Below, in pieces: positions 26,162 to 34,504 of a stretch of 64,000 nt of DNA; position 1 is the first letter of the stretch, and the number at the start of each line of letters is the position of its first letter. This DNA is from Paraburkholderia bryophila (GTDB taxonomy: Bacteria > Pseudomonadota > Gammaproteobacteria > Burkholderiales > Burkholderiaceae). Below the pieces are notes generated by a model. It was not told the origin of the DNA, did not search any database, and saw nothing but the letters and a program-made list of their open reading frames with translations. A program made the translations under genes and the position numbers. The stretch spans positions 1,736,001-1,800,000 of the forward strand of contig NZ_JACCAS010000002.1 in NCBI RefSeq assembly GCF_013409255.1, in the 5' to 3' direction.

Positions 26162-28600
26162 GTGACCGTCCGCAACCTCGACGCCTTATTCCGACCCAAA
26201 TCCGTCGCCGTGATCGGCGCTTCCGAGCGGCCGGGCAGCACCGGCGCGATGGTGTGGGCGCGCGTGCTGGAAGGCGGCTTCGACGGTCCGTTGTGGCCGG
26301 TCAATCCGAATCACGCGACCTTGGGCGGCCACACGGTGATCGGCGATGTCGGCGATCTGCCGCAAGCGCCGAGCGTCGCGGTGATCTGCACGCCGCCGGC
26401 CACGTGGCCCGGCATCATCCACAAGCTCGGCGGGCTGGGCACGCGGGCGGCGATTATCGTCGGCGAGGCGCGCAGCGATGACGACCGCCTCGCGTTGCGT
26501 CACGCGCTTTCGGCGGCGCGGCCGCATCTGCTGCGGATCGTCGGACCGGGCAGCCTCGGCGTGGTGTCGCCGGCGCTGCGCGCGCATCTCGGCGCGCCGT
26601 CGTGCACGGTCAAGGCGGGCGGCGTCGCGTGGGTGTCGCAGTCGAACGCGCTGACCAATGCCGTGCTCGGCTGGGCGCACGCCCGGGGGCTTGGGTTTTC
26701 GCACGCGGTCGCGCTGGGCGGCGAGGCCGATGTGGATGCGGGCGACGTCCTCGATTATCTGGCGAGCGATCCCGGCACGCGCGCCATTCTGCTCGAACTC
26801 GACAGCGTGCGGGCGGCGCGCAAGTTCATGTCGGCGGCGCGCGCGGCGGCGCGTAACAAGCCGGTGCTGGCGTTGCGTTCAGGGCGCGCCGATCCCGCGG
26901 ATGCGCTCTACACCGCCGCGTTCCGCCGGGCCGGCATGGTGCGCGTCGACGCGCTCGACGATCTGCTCGACGAAATCGAAACGCTCGGCGTGGGCCGCGT
27001 CGCGGCCGGCGCGACGGCGACGCTGATCACCAGCGACCGTGGCCTCGCCACGCTCGCTTGCGACGCCTTCGCGGCCGCCGGCGATACGCTCGCGCCGTGG
27101 CCCGACGAAGCGTCGGACGCGCTGCGTCAGGTGTTGCCGCACGCGGTGGGCGGCAACCCGCTGCAACTGGGCGACGACGCCCGGCCGGAGCACTTCGGCA
27201 CCGCGCTCAAGCTAATCGCGGACCATCGCAGCACCGGCACGGCGTTCGTGGTGCATGCATCGACGCATGGCGCGCCGGTCGGCGAAGTCGCGCAGGCGCT
27301 GATCGCTAACCAGCGGTTCGCGTACCGTGGCTTGCTGGCGTGCTTCTTCGGCGGCGTGGATGCTGCCACGCGCGACGCCTTGCACGCGCAGGGCATTCCG
27401 GTTCATACGACGCCGCAGCGGCTCGCCCGCGCCTTCGCGCGTCTGATCGATTACCGGATGGGGCGCGAATTGCTGATGCAGACGCCGGAAGGTTTGCCGG
27501 CGCAGATTCCGGCGGCGATCGACGCCGCGCAGGCGCAAGCGCGCGCGGCGCTGACGGCCGGCGAGCACCAACTCACCGGCGCAACGGCGATGACCTTTCT
27601 CCGGCGTTTCGGGTTGCGGGTCGAGGCGCAACCCGATTTCGCGGAAAGCGACGCCGCACCGTCCACGCGGCCCGTCGTCGACATCGCCGTCGAACTCCAC
27701 GACGACGACAACTTCGGCCCGGTCTTCCGCTTCGTCGCGCCGTCGGTGGATGGCGTATCCGAAGCGCTGCGCGTCTACGGCCTGCCGCCGCTGAATCCGA
27801 TGCTGGCGCGCGACATCGTCACGCGTTCGCGCTATGCGCGGCTGGTGTCGCCCGAGCCGGCGCTGGCCGCGTTGACGGCGCTCTCGCAGGCGGTGTGCGA
27901 CGTCAAGGAAATCGTGGGTCTGGCATTGACGCTGCGAGTCTTCAAGGAACACGTGGTGGTCGTCAACCCCACGCTAAGCATTGCCACCACGCGCAGCCGG
28001 CTCGCGATCGTGCCGTATCCGCGCCGCTTCGAAGAGACGCTCGACTGGCAAGGTTTGCAGGTGACCGTGCGGCCGATCCGTCCCGAAGACGAGGCCGCAC
28101 ATCATGACTTCGTCGAAGCGATGACGCCGGAAGATTTGCGCCTGCGGTTTTTCGGCGCGGTGGGCAGCTTCGACCACTCGCAACTCGCGCGCATGACGCA
28201 GATCGACTATGACCGCGAGATGGCGCTGATCGCTACAGTCATGAGCGACGAAGGTTTCACACGCACGCTCGGCGTGGTGCGCGCGGTAGCCGATCCCGAC
28301 AACGAAACGGCTGAATTCGCGGTGGCGGTGCGCTCGGACCAGAAAGGCCGGCGGCTCGGTCAGTTGCTGATGGACCGCATCATCAAATACGCGCGGGCGC
28401 GTGGTACCCATTGGCTGGTGGGCGAGGCGTTGCGGGAAAACGGTCCGATGATCGCGCTCGCCAAAGCCTGCGGTTTCACGGTCACGCCGACGGAAGATCC
28501 GGGGGTGGTCGGCTTCCGCATGGCGCTAGACGAAGCGACCGACGCAACCAACGCGACCAACGCCACCGCAGAGTCAGCGCAAAAAAATAGCGTCGAGTGA
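26162..28600 (+). CDS. Acyl-CoA synthetase (NDP-forming)-like/GNAT fusion, Pat-type protein lysine acetyltransferase
   Basis: An 812-residue fusion. An N-terminal CoA-binding Rossmann domain (MTVRNLDALFRPKSVAVIGA, then SERPGSTG) and succinyl-CoA-synthetase-like domains (to about residue 470) are followed by a reduced ATP-grasp-like region. The C-terminal GNAT domain (about residues 635-790) carries the acetyl-CoA loop QKGRRLGQLLMD and ENGPMIALAKACGF. This is the architecture of E. coli PatZ and Salmonella Pat, which acetylate acetyl-CoA synthetase and other proteins. At 812 residues it is shorter than PatZ, mostly in the ATP-grasp part. GTG 26162 with CGGAG upstream is the chosen start. Confidence 0.88.
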   Translation: MTVRNLDALFRPKSVAVIGASERPGSTGAMVWARVLEGGFDGPLWPVNPNHATLGGHTVIGDVGDLPQAPSVAVICTPPATWPGIIHKLGGLGTRAAIIVGEARSDDDRLALRHALSAARPHLLRIVGPGSLGVVSPALRAHLGAPSCTVKAGGVAWVSQSNALTNAVLGWAHARGLGFSHAVALGGEADVDAGDVLDYLASDPGTRAILLELDSVRAARKFMSAARAAARNKPVLALRSGRADPADALYTAAFRRAGMVRVDALDDLLDEIETLGVGRVAAGATATLITSDRGLATLACDAFAAAGDTLAPWPDEASDALRQVLPHAVGGNPLQLGDDARPEHFGTALKLIADHRSTGTAFVVHASTHGAPVGEVAQALIANQRFAYRGLLACFFGGVDAATRDALHAQGIPVHTTPQRLARAFARLIDYRMGRELLMQTPEGLPAQIPAAIDAAQAQARAALTAGEHQLTGATAMTFLRRFGLRVEAQPDFAESDAAPSTRPVVDIAVELHDDDNFGPVFRFVAPSVDGVSEALRVYGLPPLNPMLARDIVTRSRYARLVSPEPALAALTALSQAVCDVKEIVGLALTLRVFKEHVVVVNPTLSIATTRSRLAIVPYPRRFEETLDWQGLQVTVRPIRPEDEAAHHDFVEAMTPEDLRLRFFGAVGSFDHSQLARMTQIDYDREMALIATVMSDEGFTRTLGVVRAVADPDNETAEFAVAVRSDQKGRRLGQLLMDRIIKYARARGTHWLVGEALRENGPMIALAKACGFTVTPTEDPGVVGFRMALDEATDATNATNATAESAQKNSVE

Positions 28601-28626
28601 GACTTGCACAGCCTCACTCGACGCTA
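28581..28626 (-). terminator. Terminator for the minus-strand gene, overlapping the Pat-like stop codon
   Basis: Perfect 14-bp stem (28588-28601 and 28613-28626) with an 11-base loop. An A7 run at 28581-28587 becomes the U-tract in the minus direction. The left arm contains the last codons and stop of the convergent Pat-like gene, so one stem serves both. Confidence 0.85.
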
Positions 28627-28645
28627 AATCCACTACACAACCTGC

Positions 28646-29191
28646 TTAAGCCGGCAGCTTGGCCACGGCCTCATCGACCTGCGCACGCGTCACCGACAAC
28701 TCTTCCAGCCACGCATCCGCATACACCGCGCCGGTTTCGCGCTCCAGGCGCGCAATCGTCGCCGCGCAACGATTCGCATCCTTCAGCGTCGCGATGAACG
28801 ACTTCACCGATTCACCGGCTTTGAATGCGTCGAACAGGGGTACGCGAATATCGTCCGGCAGCGCACGGTTGGTCCACTGGTACGGCTTGCCGTTGAACGT
28901 GAACTGCGGCGGCAGCACGCGCTCCTTCTTGGCGGCCGGAATCAGACCGAACATGCGCGCGGCGTCGCCGATCTGCTCGGCCGAAAACAGCTCGTCCGGG
29001 CTGATGTCGAATTGCTGAATGAACGTCTCGATGCTTTGCATCGCCGCAGCGCGGTCGTCGCGGCGCTTTTGCGCGTGCGCGACGATGTCGCGCAGTTCGT
29101 CGGCTTCTTCGGGCGTGATCGAGAAGCTCGACTGCTTCTGCTGGAGTTCGGAAAAACGCTGGAATTCGGAATCGGTCAGAAGTTTCGCCAT
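28646..29191 (-). CDS. Conserved hypothetical protein, helical
   Basis: A 181-residue soluble, charged protein. The N-terminal 75 residues are strongly helical and coiled-coil-like (MAKLLTDSEFQRFSELQQKQ, later RDIVAHAQKRRDDRAAAMQ). The middle has LPPQFTFNGKPYQWTNR, which recalls the short DNA-binding-type turn of H-NS-like proteins, but I would not claim that function. No signal peptide or membrane segment is seen. The frame is open from 29251; ATG 29191 begins the well-structured part. I do not recognise a named family. Confidence 0.7.
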   Translation of the reverse strand: MAKLLTDSEFQRFSELQQKQSSFSITPEEADELRDIVAHAQKRRDDRAAAMQSIETFIQQFDISPDELFSAEQIGDAARMFGLIPAAKKERVLPPQFTFNGKPYQWTNRALPDDIRVPLFDAFKAGESVKSFIATLKDANRCAATIARLERETGAVYADAWLEELSVTRAQVDEAVAKLPA

Positions 29192-29333
29192 TGCTTTTCG
29201 ATGCGCGCGCATGAGCGAACCCATGCGGCTTAAATTTGAGAGGGTCGCCATTCTAAACCATGTGCGCGCGCGACCGATTTTCGACGAAGTTTCGACGCGG
29301 CACGGTTCGACGACGCGCTCTCCGGACGCCGCG

Positions 29334-30122
29334 CTAGCCGACGTCCTCGCGAAACATAGACAACGCCTGCACCGTCTCGCGTAGCTGCGTGGTCGCGGCC
29401 TCCAGCGTCGGCGCGACGTATTCGTCGATCCGCCGCAGGTAGGGGCAGGTGAGCACGGCGATCGCCTGGCCGGCCGGTCCTTGAATCGGAAACGTGACGT
29501 CGGTCACGCCGAAGGTCTGCTGGCTGTCCTTCTGCGAGAAACCGGCCGTGCGAATCCTCTCGCAGGCCTGTTCGAGCGCGTCGCGATCGATCGTGACCTC
29601 GCCCTTCACCCGGGTGTGTTCGGCCAGCATCTGTTGACGCTGCTCGATGCTTTGAAACGCGAGCATCACGCGTCCCGAACCGGTGTCGATCAAGCCGACC
29701 CGCGAGCCGAGCCGCACCGACATGCCCCATGTGCCGGGGCCATCCACCTGGGCGATCACCAGCAGATTGCCGCGGTCGTACACCACGAGGTGACACGATT
29801 GTTCGGCAGCATCGGCGAAGCGCTGCATCAGCGGCAAGGCTTCCGCGATCAGACGGTTCATCGGCGGATGACGGTGCGCGAGCGCGTACAGCTTCAGGCT
29901 CAGCGAATAGCGGTCGCCGGCGGCCGAGCGCACCACGTACTGGCGCGCCACCAGGCGTTCGAGCATCCGGTACATCTCGCTGGCGTTGCGTCCCAGCAGC
30001 TTGGTGATTTCGGCGCGCGTCAGTCCATCTTTCTGCTCGGCGAGCAATTCCAGGATGTCGAGGCCCTTGTCGAGCGCGGGGGCGCGGTAACGGTCGGCGT
30101 CGTCTTTGTCGTCTGCGTCCAT
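29334..30122 (-). CDS. IclR-family transcriptional regulator
   Basis: A 262-residue regulator. The winged helix-turn-helix is at about residues 15-75 (ALDKGLDILELLAEQKDGLT, then RAEITKLLGRNASEMYRMLE), followed by the IclR effector domain (LPLMQRFADAAEQSCHLVVY, SGRVMLAF, ITFPIQ-like VTFPIQGPAGQAIAVLTCP). It is divergent from the sugar ABC transporter/catabolic operon, so it most likely represses that operon and is released by the sugar or an acid intermediate. Possible starts are ATG 30122 and ATG 30152 (MRKSHGTSLT...); I use the shorter one. Confidence 0.9.
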   Translation of the reverse strand: MDADDKDDADRYRAPALDKGLDILELLAEQKDGLTRAEITKLLGRNASEMYRMLERLVARQYVVRSAAGDRYSLSLKLYALAHRHPPMNRLIAEALPLMQRFADAAEQSCHLVVYDRGNLLVIAQVDGPGTWGMSVRLGSRVGLIDTGSGRVMLAFQSIEQRQQMLAEHTRVKGEVTIDRDALEQACERIRTAGFSQKDSQQTFGVTDVTFPIQGPAGQAIAVLTCPYLRRIDEYVAPTLEAATTQLRETVQALSMFREDVG

Positions 30123-30244
30123 GGTGAGCGAGGTTCCGTGGCTTTTTCTCATTATCTGGCGCGTCAGTGTAAGTGCGGGGTGAATCTCTAGCGAGCGGAC
30201 CGATGTCCAGGGAAAACACGGGGGCATGCTGCAGTGCACTTTCC

Positions 30245-30282
30245 TTGACTTCGAAAAGTCCGTATATGAATAATACGTTCAT
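30245..30282 (+). promoter_or_regulatory. Putative sugar-operon promoter with overlapping palindrome
   Basis: TTGACT (30245-30250) and AATAAT (30269-30274) are 18 bases apart, a fair sigma70 pair. The palindrome ATGAA-N7-TTCAT (30266-30282) overlaps the -10 box, a position suited to repression by the divergent IclR regulator. It would give a leader of about 210 bases. This is pattern-based only. Confidence 0.4.
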
Positions 30283-30284
30283 TG

Positions 30285-30452
30285 GTGAATAGACGCACAC
30301 CAATACACGATAAGAAAGCGCAGGACGAAGTGCCGGCCGCCAAGGTCCGGTTCACGCCGTTCCCACAACGCAGTGCCTTGCATGGGGCTGGAGGAAGCGC
30401 TAAAGCGCCAACTCCGGCCCGACCGCAGGTGCCCTGCATGGGGCCGGAGTAA
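30285..30452 (+). CDS. Possible 55-codon leader ORF
   Basis: GTG 30285 opens a frame (VNRRTPIHDKKAQDEV at the start) that runs through the first tandem hairpin unit and stops inside the second, ending CMGPE-stop at 30450-30452. It is Pro/Ala/Arg-rich. No ribosome site is convincing, and the two repeat units are read in different frames, so peptide function is doubtful. It could be a translated leader influencing the hairpins before the operon. Confidence 0.2.
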   Translation: MNRRTPIHDKKAQDEVPAAKVRFTPFPQRSALHGAGGSAKAPTPARPQVPCMGPE

Positions 30453-30479
30453 GTGCTGAAGCACTAACTCCGGTCCGAC
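30369..30479 (+). repeat. Two tandem 55-56 bp units forming covarying hairpins in the sugar-operon leader
   Basis: Unit 1 (30369-30423) and unit 2 (30424-30479) are identical at about 47 of 56 aligned positions. Each folds into an outer stem (GGCTGGAG/CTCCGGCC in unit 1, GGCCGGAG/CTCCGGTC in unit 2), a small symmetric internal loop and an inner stem (GCGCT-AA-AGCGC versus GTGCT-GA-AGCAC). The inner C-G to T-A change alters both partners. The second hairpin ends 17 bases before ATG 30493, next to its AGGAG ribosome site. The rest of 30123-30492 holds the putative promoter and leader ORF. Confidence 0.8.
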
Positions 30480-30492
30480 ATAGGAGACAACC

Positions 30493-31539
30493 ATGTCGTT
30501 CGCGAAAGGGCCGCTCGCGGTCCGCCGTTCGTTCCGCAGTTCGCTCTTCACCATGGCCGCCGTGGCGTGCATCGCCAGCCTCGGCGTTGCCGGTACCGCC
30601 CAGGCCGATACCGGCAAGATCGGCCTCGATCTGCCGCTGCTCACGTCGCCGTTCTGGCAGTCGTACAACAACTATCTGCCCAAGTACGCGAAGGACTCGG
30701 GTCTCGATATCCTTGCGCCGGTCAACTCGAACGGCGATCCCGCGCAGCAGATCACCGACATGAACAACCTGCTGAACCTCGGTGCGAAGGGCATCGTGGT
30801 CGGCCCGCTGGATTCGGCGGCGATCAGCCGCGCGCTCGACGCCGCAGCGGCCAAAAACGTCCCCGTGGTGGCCGTGGACGTCGCGCCGACGCAAGGCAAA
30901 GTCGCGATGGTGGTGCGCGCCGACAATCGCGCGTACGGCGAGAAGGCGTGCAAATACATCGGCGATCACGTGAAGTCGGGCAAGGTCGTGCAGATCATGG
31001 GCGATCTGGCGTCGGTGAACGGGCGCGACCGGTCGGAAGCATTCCGCTCGTGCATGAAGGCCTATCCGGGCCTGACGGTGCTGGAAATTCCGGCGGCCTG
31101 GAAGGGCGATGTGGCGGCCACCGCGCTCGACAGTCTGCTGACCGCGAATCCCGACGTGAAGGGGATCTACATGCAAGCGGGCGGCGTGTATCTGTCGCCG
31201 ACGCTGCAAACGCTGCGCCGCAAGCAGATGCTGTTTCCCGTGGGCGACCCGAAGCATGTCGTGATCGTCAGCAACGACGGCATCCCGCAGGAGTTTGATG
31301 CGATCCGTCGCGGCGACATCGACGCGACCGTGTCGCAGCCCGCCGATTCGTACGCGAAATACGGCCTGTTCTATATCAAGGCCGCGCTGGCGGGGCAAAC
31401 CTTCAAGCCGGGCCCGACCGATCACGGCAGCAACATCATCCAGTTGGCGCCGGGGATTCTCGAAGACCAACTGCCTGCGCCACTCGTGACGAAGGCGAAC
31501 GTCGACGATAAAGCCTTGTGGGGCAATACCGTCAAATGA
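30493..31539 (+). CDS. Sugar ABC transporter periplasmic binding protein
   Basis: A 348-residue RbsB-like (type I periplasmic binding fold) protein. The signal peptide has a twin basic start and ends at GVAGTAQA. The mature sequence starts GKIGLDLPLLTSPFWQSYNN and contains LGAKGIVVGPLDSAAISRAL, VPVVAVDVAP and VVIVSNDGIPQEFDAIRRG, typical of pentose/deoxyhexose binders. AGGAG lies six bases before ATG 30493. It is the first gene of the operon; the ATPase start overlaps its stop (ATGA). From the downstream enzymes the ligand is probably L-fucose or a similar sugar. Confidence 0.92.
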   Translation: MSFAKGPLAVRRSFRSSLFTMAAVACIASLGVAGTAQADTGKIGLDLPLLTSPFWQSYNNYLPKYAKDSGLDILAPVNSNGDPAQQITDMNNLLNLGAKGIVVGPLDSAAISRALDAAAAKNVPVVAVDVAPTQGKVAMVVRADNRAYGEKACKYIGDHVKSGKVVQIMGDLASVNGRDRSEAFRSCMKAYPGLTVLEIPAAWKGDVAATALDSLLTANPDVKGIYMQAGGVYLSPTLQTLRRKQMLFPVGDPKHVVIVSNDGIPQEFDAIRRGDIDATVSQPADSYAKYGLFYIKAALAGQTFKPGPTDHGSNIIQLAPGILEDQLPAPLVTKANVDDKALWGNTVK

Positions 31540-33056
31540 GCGAGCCGACGCCCTCCGTGCCGGTGGTCGAAGCGTTTGGCGTCACCAAACGCTACGGCTC
31601 GACGGCCGCGCTGAACGACGTGAGCATTCGCGTGATGCCGGGCGAGTCGCATGCGCTCGTCGGGCGCAACGGCGCGGGGAAATCGACGCTGGTGTCGATT
31701 CTCACCGGCCTGCGCAAGCCCGACACCGGCGAAGTGCGTTTCGGCGGCGCGGCCGCGCCGTCGATCGCGGATCGCGACGCGTGGCGTGAACGCGTGGCGT
31801 GCGTCTATCAGCATTCGACGATCATCCGTGATCTGAGCGTCGCGGAGAATCTGTTCATCAACCGGCAGCCGTCGCGCGGCGGCGTGATCGACTGGCGCGC
31901 GATGCGCCGCGACGCGCGCGAACTGCTCGACCACTGGAAGATCGACGTGCGAGAAGATGCTCGCGCCGGCGATCTAAGCGTGGAAGCACGGCAGTTGGTG
32001 GAAATCGCACGCGCATTGTCGTACGGCGCGCGTTTCATCATTCTCGACGAACCGACCGCGCAGCTCGACGGCGACGAAATCAAGCGTCTGTTCCGGCGTA
32101 TCAGCGAATTGCAACGCGAAGGCGTGACCTTCCTGTTCATCTCGCACCATCTGCAAGAGGTGTACGAGATCTGCCAGGCCGTGACGGTGCTGCGCGACGC
32201 GCGGCATATCGTCAGCGCGCCGGTGTCCGCGTTGCCGCGTGAACAGTTGATCGAAGCGATGACGGGCGAACGCGGCGGCCTCGCCGTCGCCGATGCGGCC
32301 GCGCGCGACGCGTTGCCCGCCGATACGGCGATTGCGCTACAAGTCAACGATCTGGCCGGTTCCGATTACGACAAGGTGTCGTTCACCGTGAAGCGCGGCG
32401 AAGTGGTCGGCCTGACCGGCGCGACGAGCAGCGGCCGCACGAGCGTTGCCGAAGCGATTGCCGGTTTGCGCGCGGCCAAACGCGGCACGATCAGTGTCGA
32501 CGGCGCGGTCTTGCCGCCCGGCGATGTGCCCGCCGCGCTCGCGCACGGTATCGGCTGCGTGCCGAAGGATCGCCATCATGAAGGCCTGGTATTGACGCAA
32601 TCGGTCGCGGAAAACGCGTCGATGACGATCGCACATCTGCTCGGCAAATTCGGCATCGCGCCGCCCGCGAAGAAGAACGCGTTCGGCCAGAAAATGATCG
32701 ACGCGCTCGGCATCGTCGCGCAAGGCCCCGAGCACATCGTGTCCGGGTTATCCGGCGGCAATCAGCAGAAAGTGGTGATGGCGCGCGCGCTCGCCACCAA
32801 CCCGAACGTGCTCGTGCTGATCGACCCCACCGCGGGCGTCGACGTCAAATCGAAAGAAGCGTTGCTCTCCGTCGTGGATCGCGTGCGCGAAGAGGGCAAG
32901 GCCGTGCTGGTCGTGTCCGGCGAACTCGACGATCTGCGTACCTGTGACCGTGTGCTGGTCATGTTCCGTGGCCGTGTCGCGGCCGAATTTCCCGCGGGTT
33001 GGCAGGACCACGACCTGATCGCATCCGTTGAAGGAGTCAGTCTCCATGAAGAATAG
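31536..33056 (+). CDS. Sugar ABC transporter ATP-binding protein (RbsA/MglA type)
   Basis: A 506-residue tandem ATPase energising sugar import. The first half has Walker A GRNGAGKST, signature LSVEARQLVEIARALS and Walker B FIILDEPTAQLD. The second half has a degenerate P-loop (GATSSGRTS) but a good signature LSGGNQQKVVMARAL and the DPTAGVD segment, as usual for the RbsA group. ATG 31536 overlaps the binding-protein stop codon, and its 3' end overlaps the permease start. Confidence 0.94.
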   Translation: MSEPTPSVPVVEAFGVTKRYGSTAALNDVSIRVMPGESHALVGRNGAGKSTLVSILTGLRKPDTGEVRFGGAAAPSIADRDAWRERVACVYQHSTIIRDLSVAENLFINRQPSRGGVIDWRAMRRDARELLDHWKIDVREDARAGDLSVEARQLVEIARALSYGARFIILDEPTAQLDGDEIKRLFRRISELQREGVTFLFISHHLQEVYEICQAVTVLRDARHIVSAPVSALPREQLIEAMTGERGGLAVADAAARDALPADTAIALQVNDLAGSDYDKVSFTVKRGEVVGLTGATSSGRTSVAEAIAGLRAAKRGTISVDGAVLPPGDVPAALAHGIGCVPKDRHHEGLVLTQSVAENASMTIAHLLGKFGIAPPAKKNAFGQKMIDALGIVAQGPEHIVSGLSGGNQQKVVMARALATNPNVLVLIDPTAGVDVKSKEALLSVVDRVREEGKAVLVVSGELDDLRTCDRVLVMFRGRVAAEFPAGWQDHDLIASVEGVSLHEE

Positions 33057-34110
33057 TGTGCCCAGTCCCGCATTCAGCACCGCGAGCACCGCGTCAGCCT
33101 CAGGGCCGACGCAGGCTGTTGCCGCCGCGACGCGCGGCAAACGCGCGCGCTCCGAACTCGCGCGGCTGCGTGAACTGGCCTTGCTGCCCGCACTCGCGTT
33201 GCTGCTCGTGATCGGCGCGTTCGTCAGCCCCAGCTTTCTGACGAAGGCGAATCTGATCAGCGTGCTGGGCGCGTCGGCGGCGCTCGCGCTGGTGGTGCTC
33301 GCGGAATCGTTGATCGTGTTGACCGGCAAGTTCGATCTGTCGCTCGAGTCGACCGTGGGGATCGCGCCCGCCGTCGGCGCGATGCTGGTGATGCCGGCCG
33401 CGTCCGCGGGCTTCGGCACGCAATGGCCGGCGGCGGTCGGCCTGCTCGCCATCCTGGCGGTGGGCGCGGTGATTGGCCTGATCAACGGTTTTCTCGTCGT
33501 GCGTTTGCGGCTCAACGCCTTCATCGTCACGCTGGCCATGCTGATCGTGCTGCGCGGCATGCTGGTCGGTGCGACCAAAGGCGGCACGCTGTTCGATATG
33601 CCGCCGTCGTTCTTCTCGCTCGCCACCACCATCGTGTTCGGCTTGCCGTTGTCCGTGTGGCTCGCGGCCGTGGCCTTCGCGATCGCCGCGTTTGTGTTGC
33701 GCTATCACCGGTTGGGCCGTGCGCTGTACGCGATTGGCGGCAATCCGGAGGCGGCGCGCGCGGCGGGGATTCGCGTCGAGCGCATCACGTGGGGCGTATT
33801 CGTGCTCGGCAGTATGCTGGCCTCGGTAGGCGGCTTGATCGTGACCGGTTACGTCGGCGCGATCAACGCGAACCAGGGCAACGGCATGATCTTCACGGTG
33901 TTCGCGGCGGCGGTGATTGGCGGTATTTCACTCGACGGCGGCAAGGGCACGATGTTCGGTGCGCTCACCGGCGTGCTGCTGCTCGGCGTCGTGCAGAACC
34001 TGCTGACGCTCGCGCAGGTGCCGTCGTTCTGGATTCAGGCTATTTACGGCGCGATCATTCTGGGCTCGCTGATGGTGGCGCGGCTCGCTAGCGGCGAAGG
34101 CCAGAACTGA
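33046..34110 (+). CDS. Sugar ABC transporter permease (RbsC type)
   Basis: A 354-residue inner-membrane permease with a long soluble N-terminal tail (about 45 residues) and then eight or more hydrophobic segments. RbsC-type landmarks are the early LTGKFDLSLESTVGIAPAVG, the later LRLNAFIVTLAMLIVLRGML, and GNPEAARAAGIRVERI, the cytoplasmic loop that couples to the ATPase. ATG 33046 has GGAG nine bases upstream and overlaps the ATPase gene by 11 bp. Confidence 0.93.
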   Translation: MKNSVPSPAFSTASTASASGPTQAVAAATRGKRARSELARLRELALLPALALLLVIGAFVSPSFLTKANLISVLGASAALALVVLAESLIVLTGKFDLSLESTVGIAPAVGAMLVMPAASAGFGTQWPAAVGLLAILAVGAVIGLINGFLVVRLRLNAFIVTLAMLIVLRGMLVGATKGGTLFDMPPSFFSLATTIVFGLPLSVWLAAVAFAIAAFVLRYHRLGRALYAIGGNPEAARAAGIRVERITWGVFVLGSMLASVGGLIVTGYVGAINANQGNGMIFTVFAAAVIGGISLDGGKGTMFGALTGVLLLGVVQNLLTLAQVPSFWIQAIYGAIILGSLMVARLASGEGQN

Positions 34111-34135
34111 TGCGCACGTTATCCGGAGAACTCAT

Positions 34136-34462
34136 TTGACCCGCCAACCCGTGCAGACCGATCCTCGCCTGATCCTGCTCAGTCCCGCCGACAACTGCCT
34201 GATCGCGGCGGCGCGTCTCGACGCGGGCACGTCGGTTGAAATAGAAGGCGAACGCGTGACGCTCGTCAAAACCATCGAACTCGGTCACAAGGTCGCGCGT
34301 CATCCCCTCGCGAAAGACGACAAGGTGCTGCGCTACGGCGCGGTGATCGGTCATGTGACGGACGCGGTGGCGCGCGGCGCGCATCTGCATACGCACAACC
34401 TCGAAAGCGATTACCTGCCGACCTATACGCACGACGCGGGCCACGAATTCGTTCATCACTGA
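34136..34462 (+). CDS. UxaA-family dehydratase, small SAF-domain subunit
   Basis: A 108-residue SAF-domain protein corresponding to the N-terminal part of altronate/galactarate-type dehydratases. It has VKTIELGHKVARHPLAKDDK and the metal-site segment GAHLHTHNLESDYLP. The start is TTG 34136, with CCGGAGA about eight bases upstream. It stands 43 bp before the large subunit (34505), with which it should form one enzyme. In this operon it most likely dehydrates the aldonate (L-fuconate-like acid) to the 2-keto-3-deoxy acid. Confidence 0.87.
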   Translation: MTRQPVQTDPRLILLSPADNCLIAAARLDAGTSVEIEGERVTLVKTIELGHKVARHPLAKDDKVLRYGAVIGHVTDAVARGAHLHTHNLESDYLPTYTHDAGHEFVHH

Positions 34463-34504
34463 GATGGACACAATGACGTGGCCTTGCGCCGCGCTGGAAC
34501 GATC

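Noticed and set aside
25824..26165. Plus-strand frame upstream of the Pat-like gene
   Set aside because: Overlaps the palindrome and the real start; Arg-rich and without homology.
30400..31470. Minus-strand frame of 356 codons over the sugar-binding protein gene
   Set aside because: Antisense shadow of a clear periplasmic binding protein; its C-terminus is just the reverse reading of the tandem hairpins.
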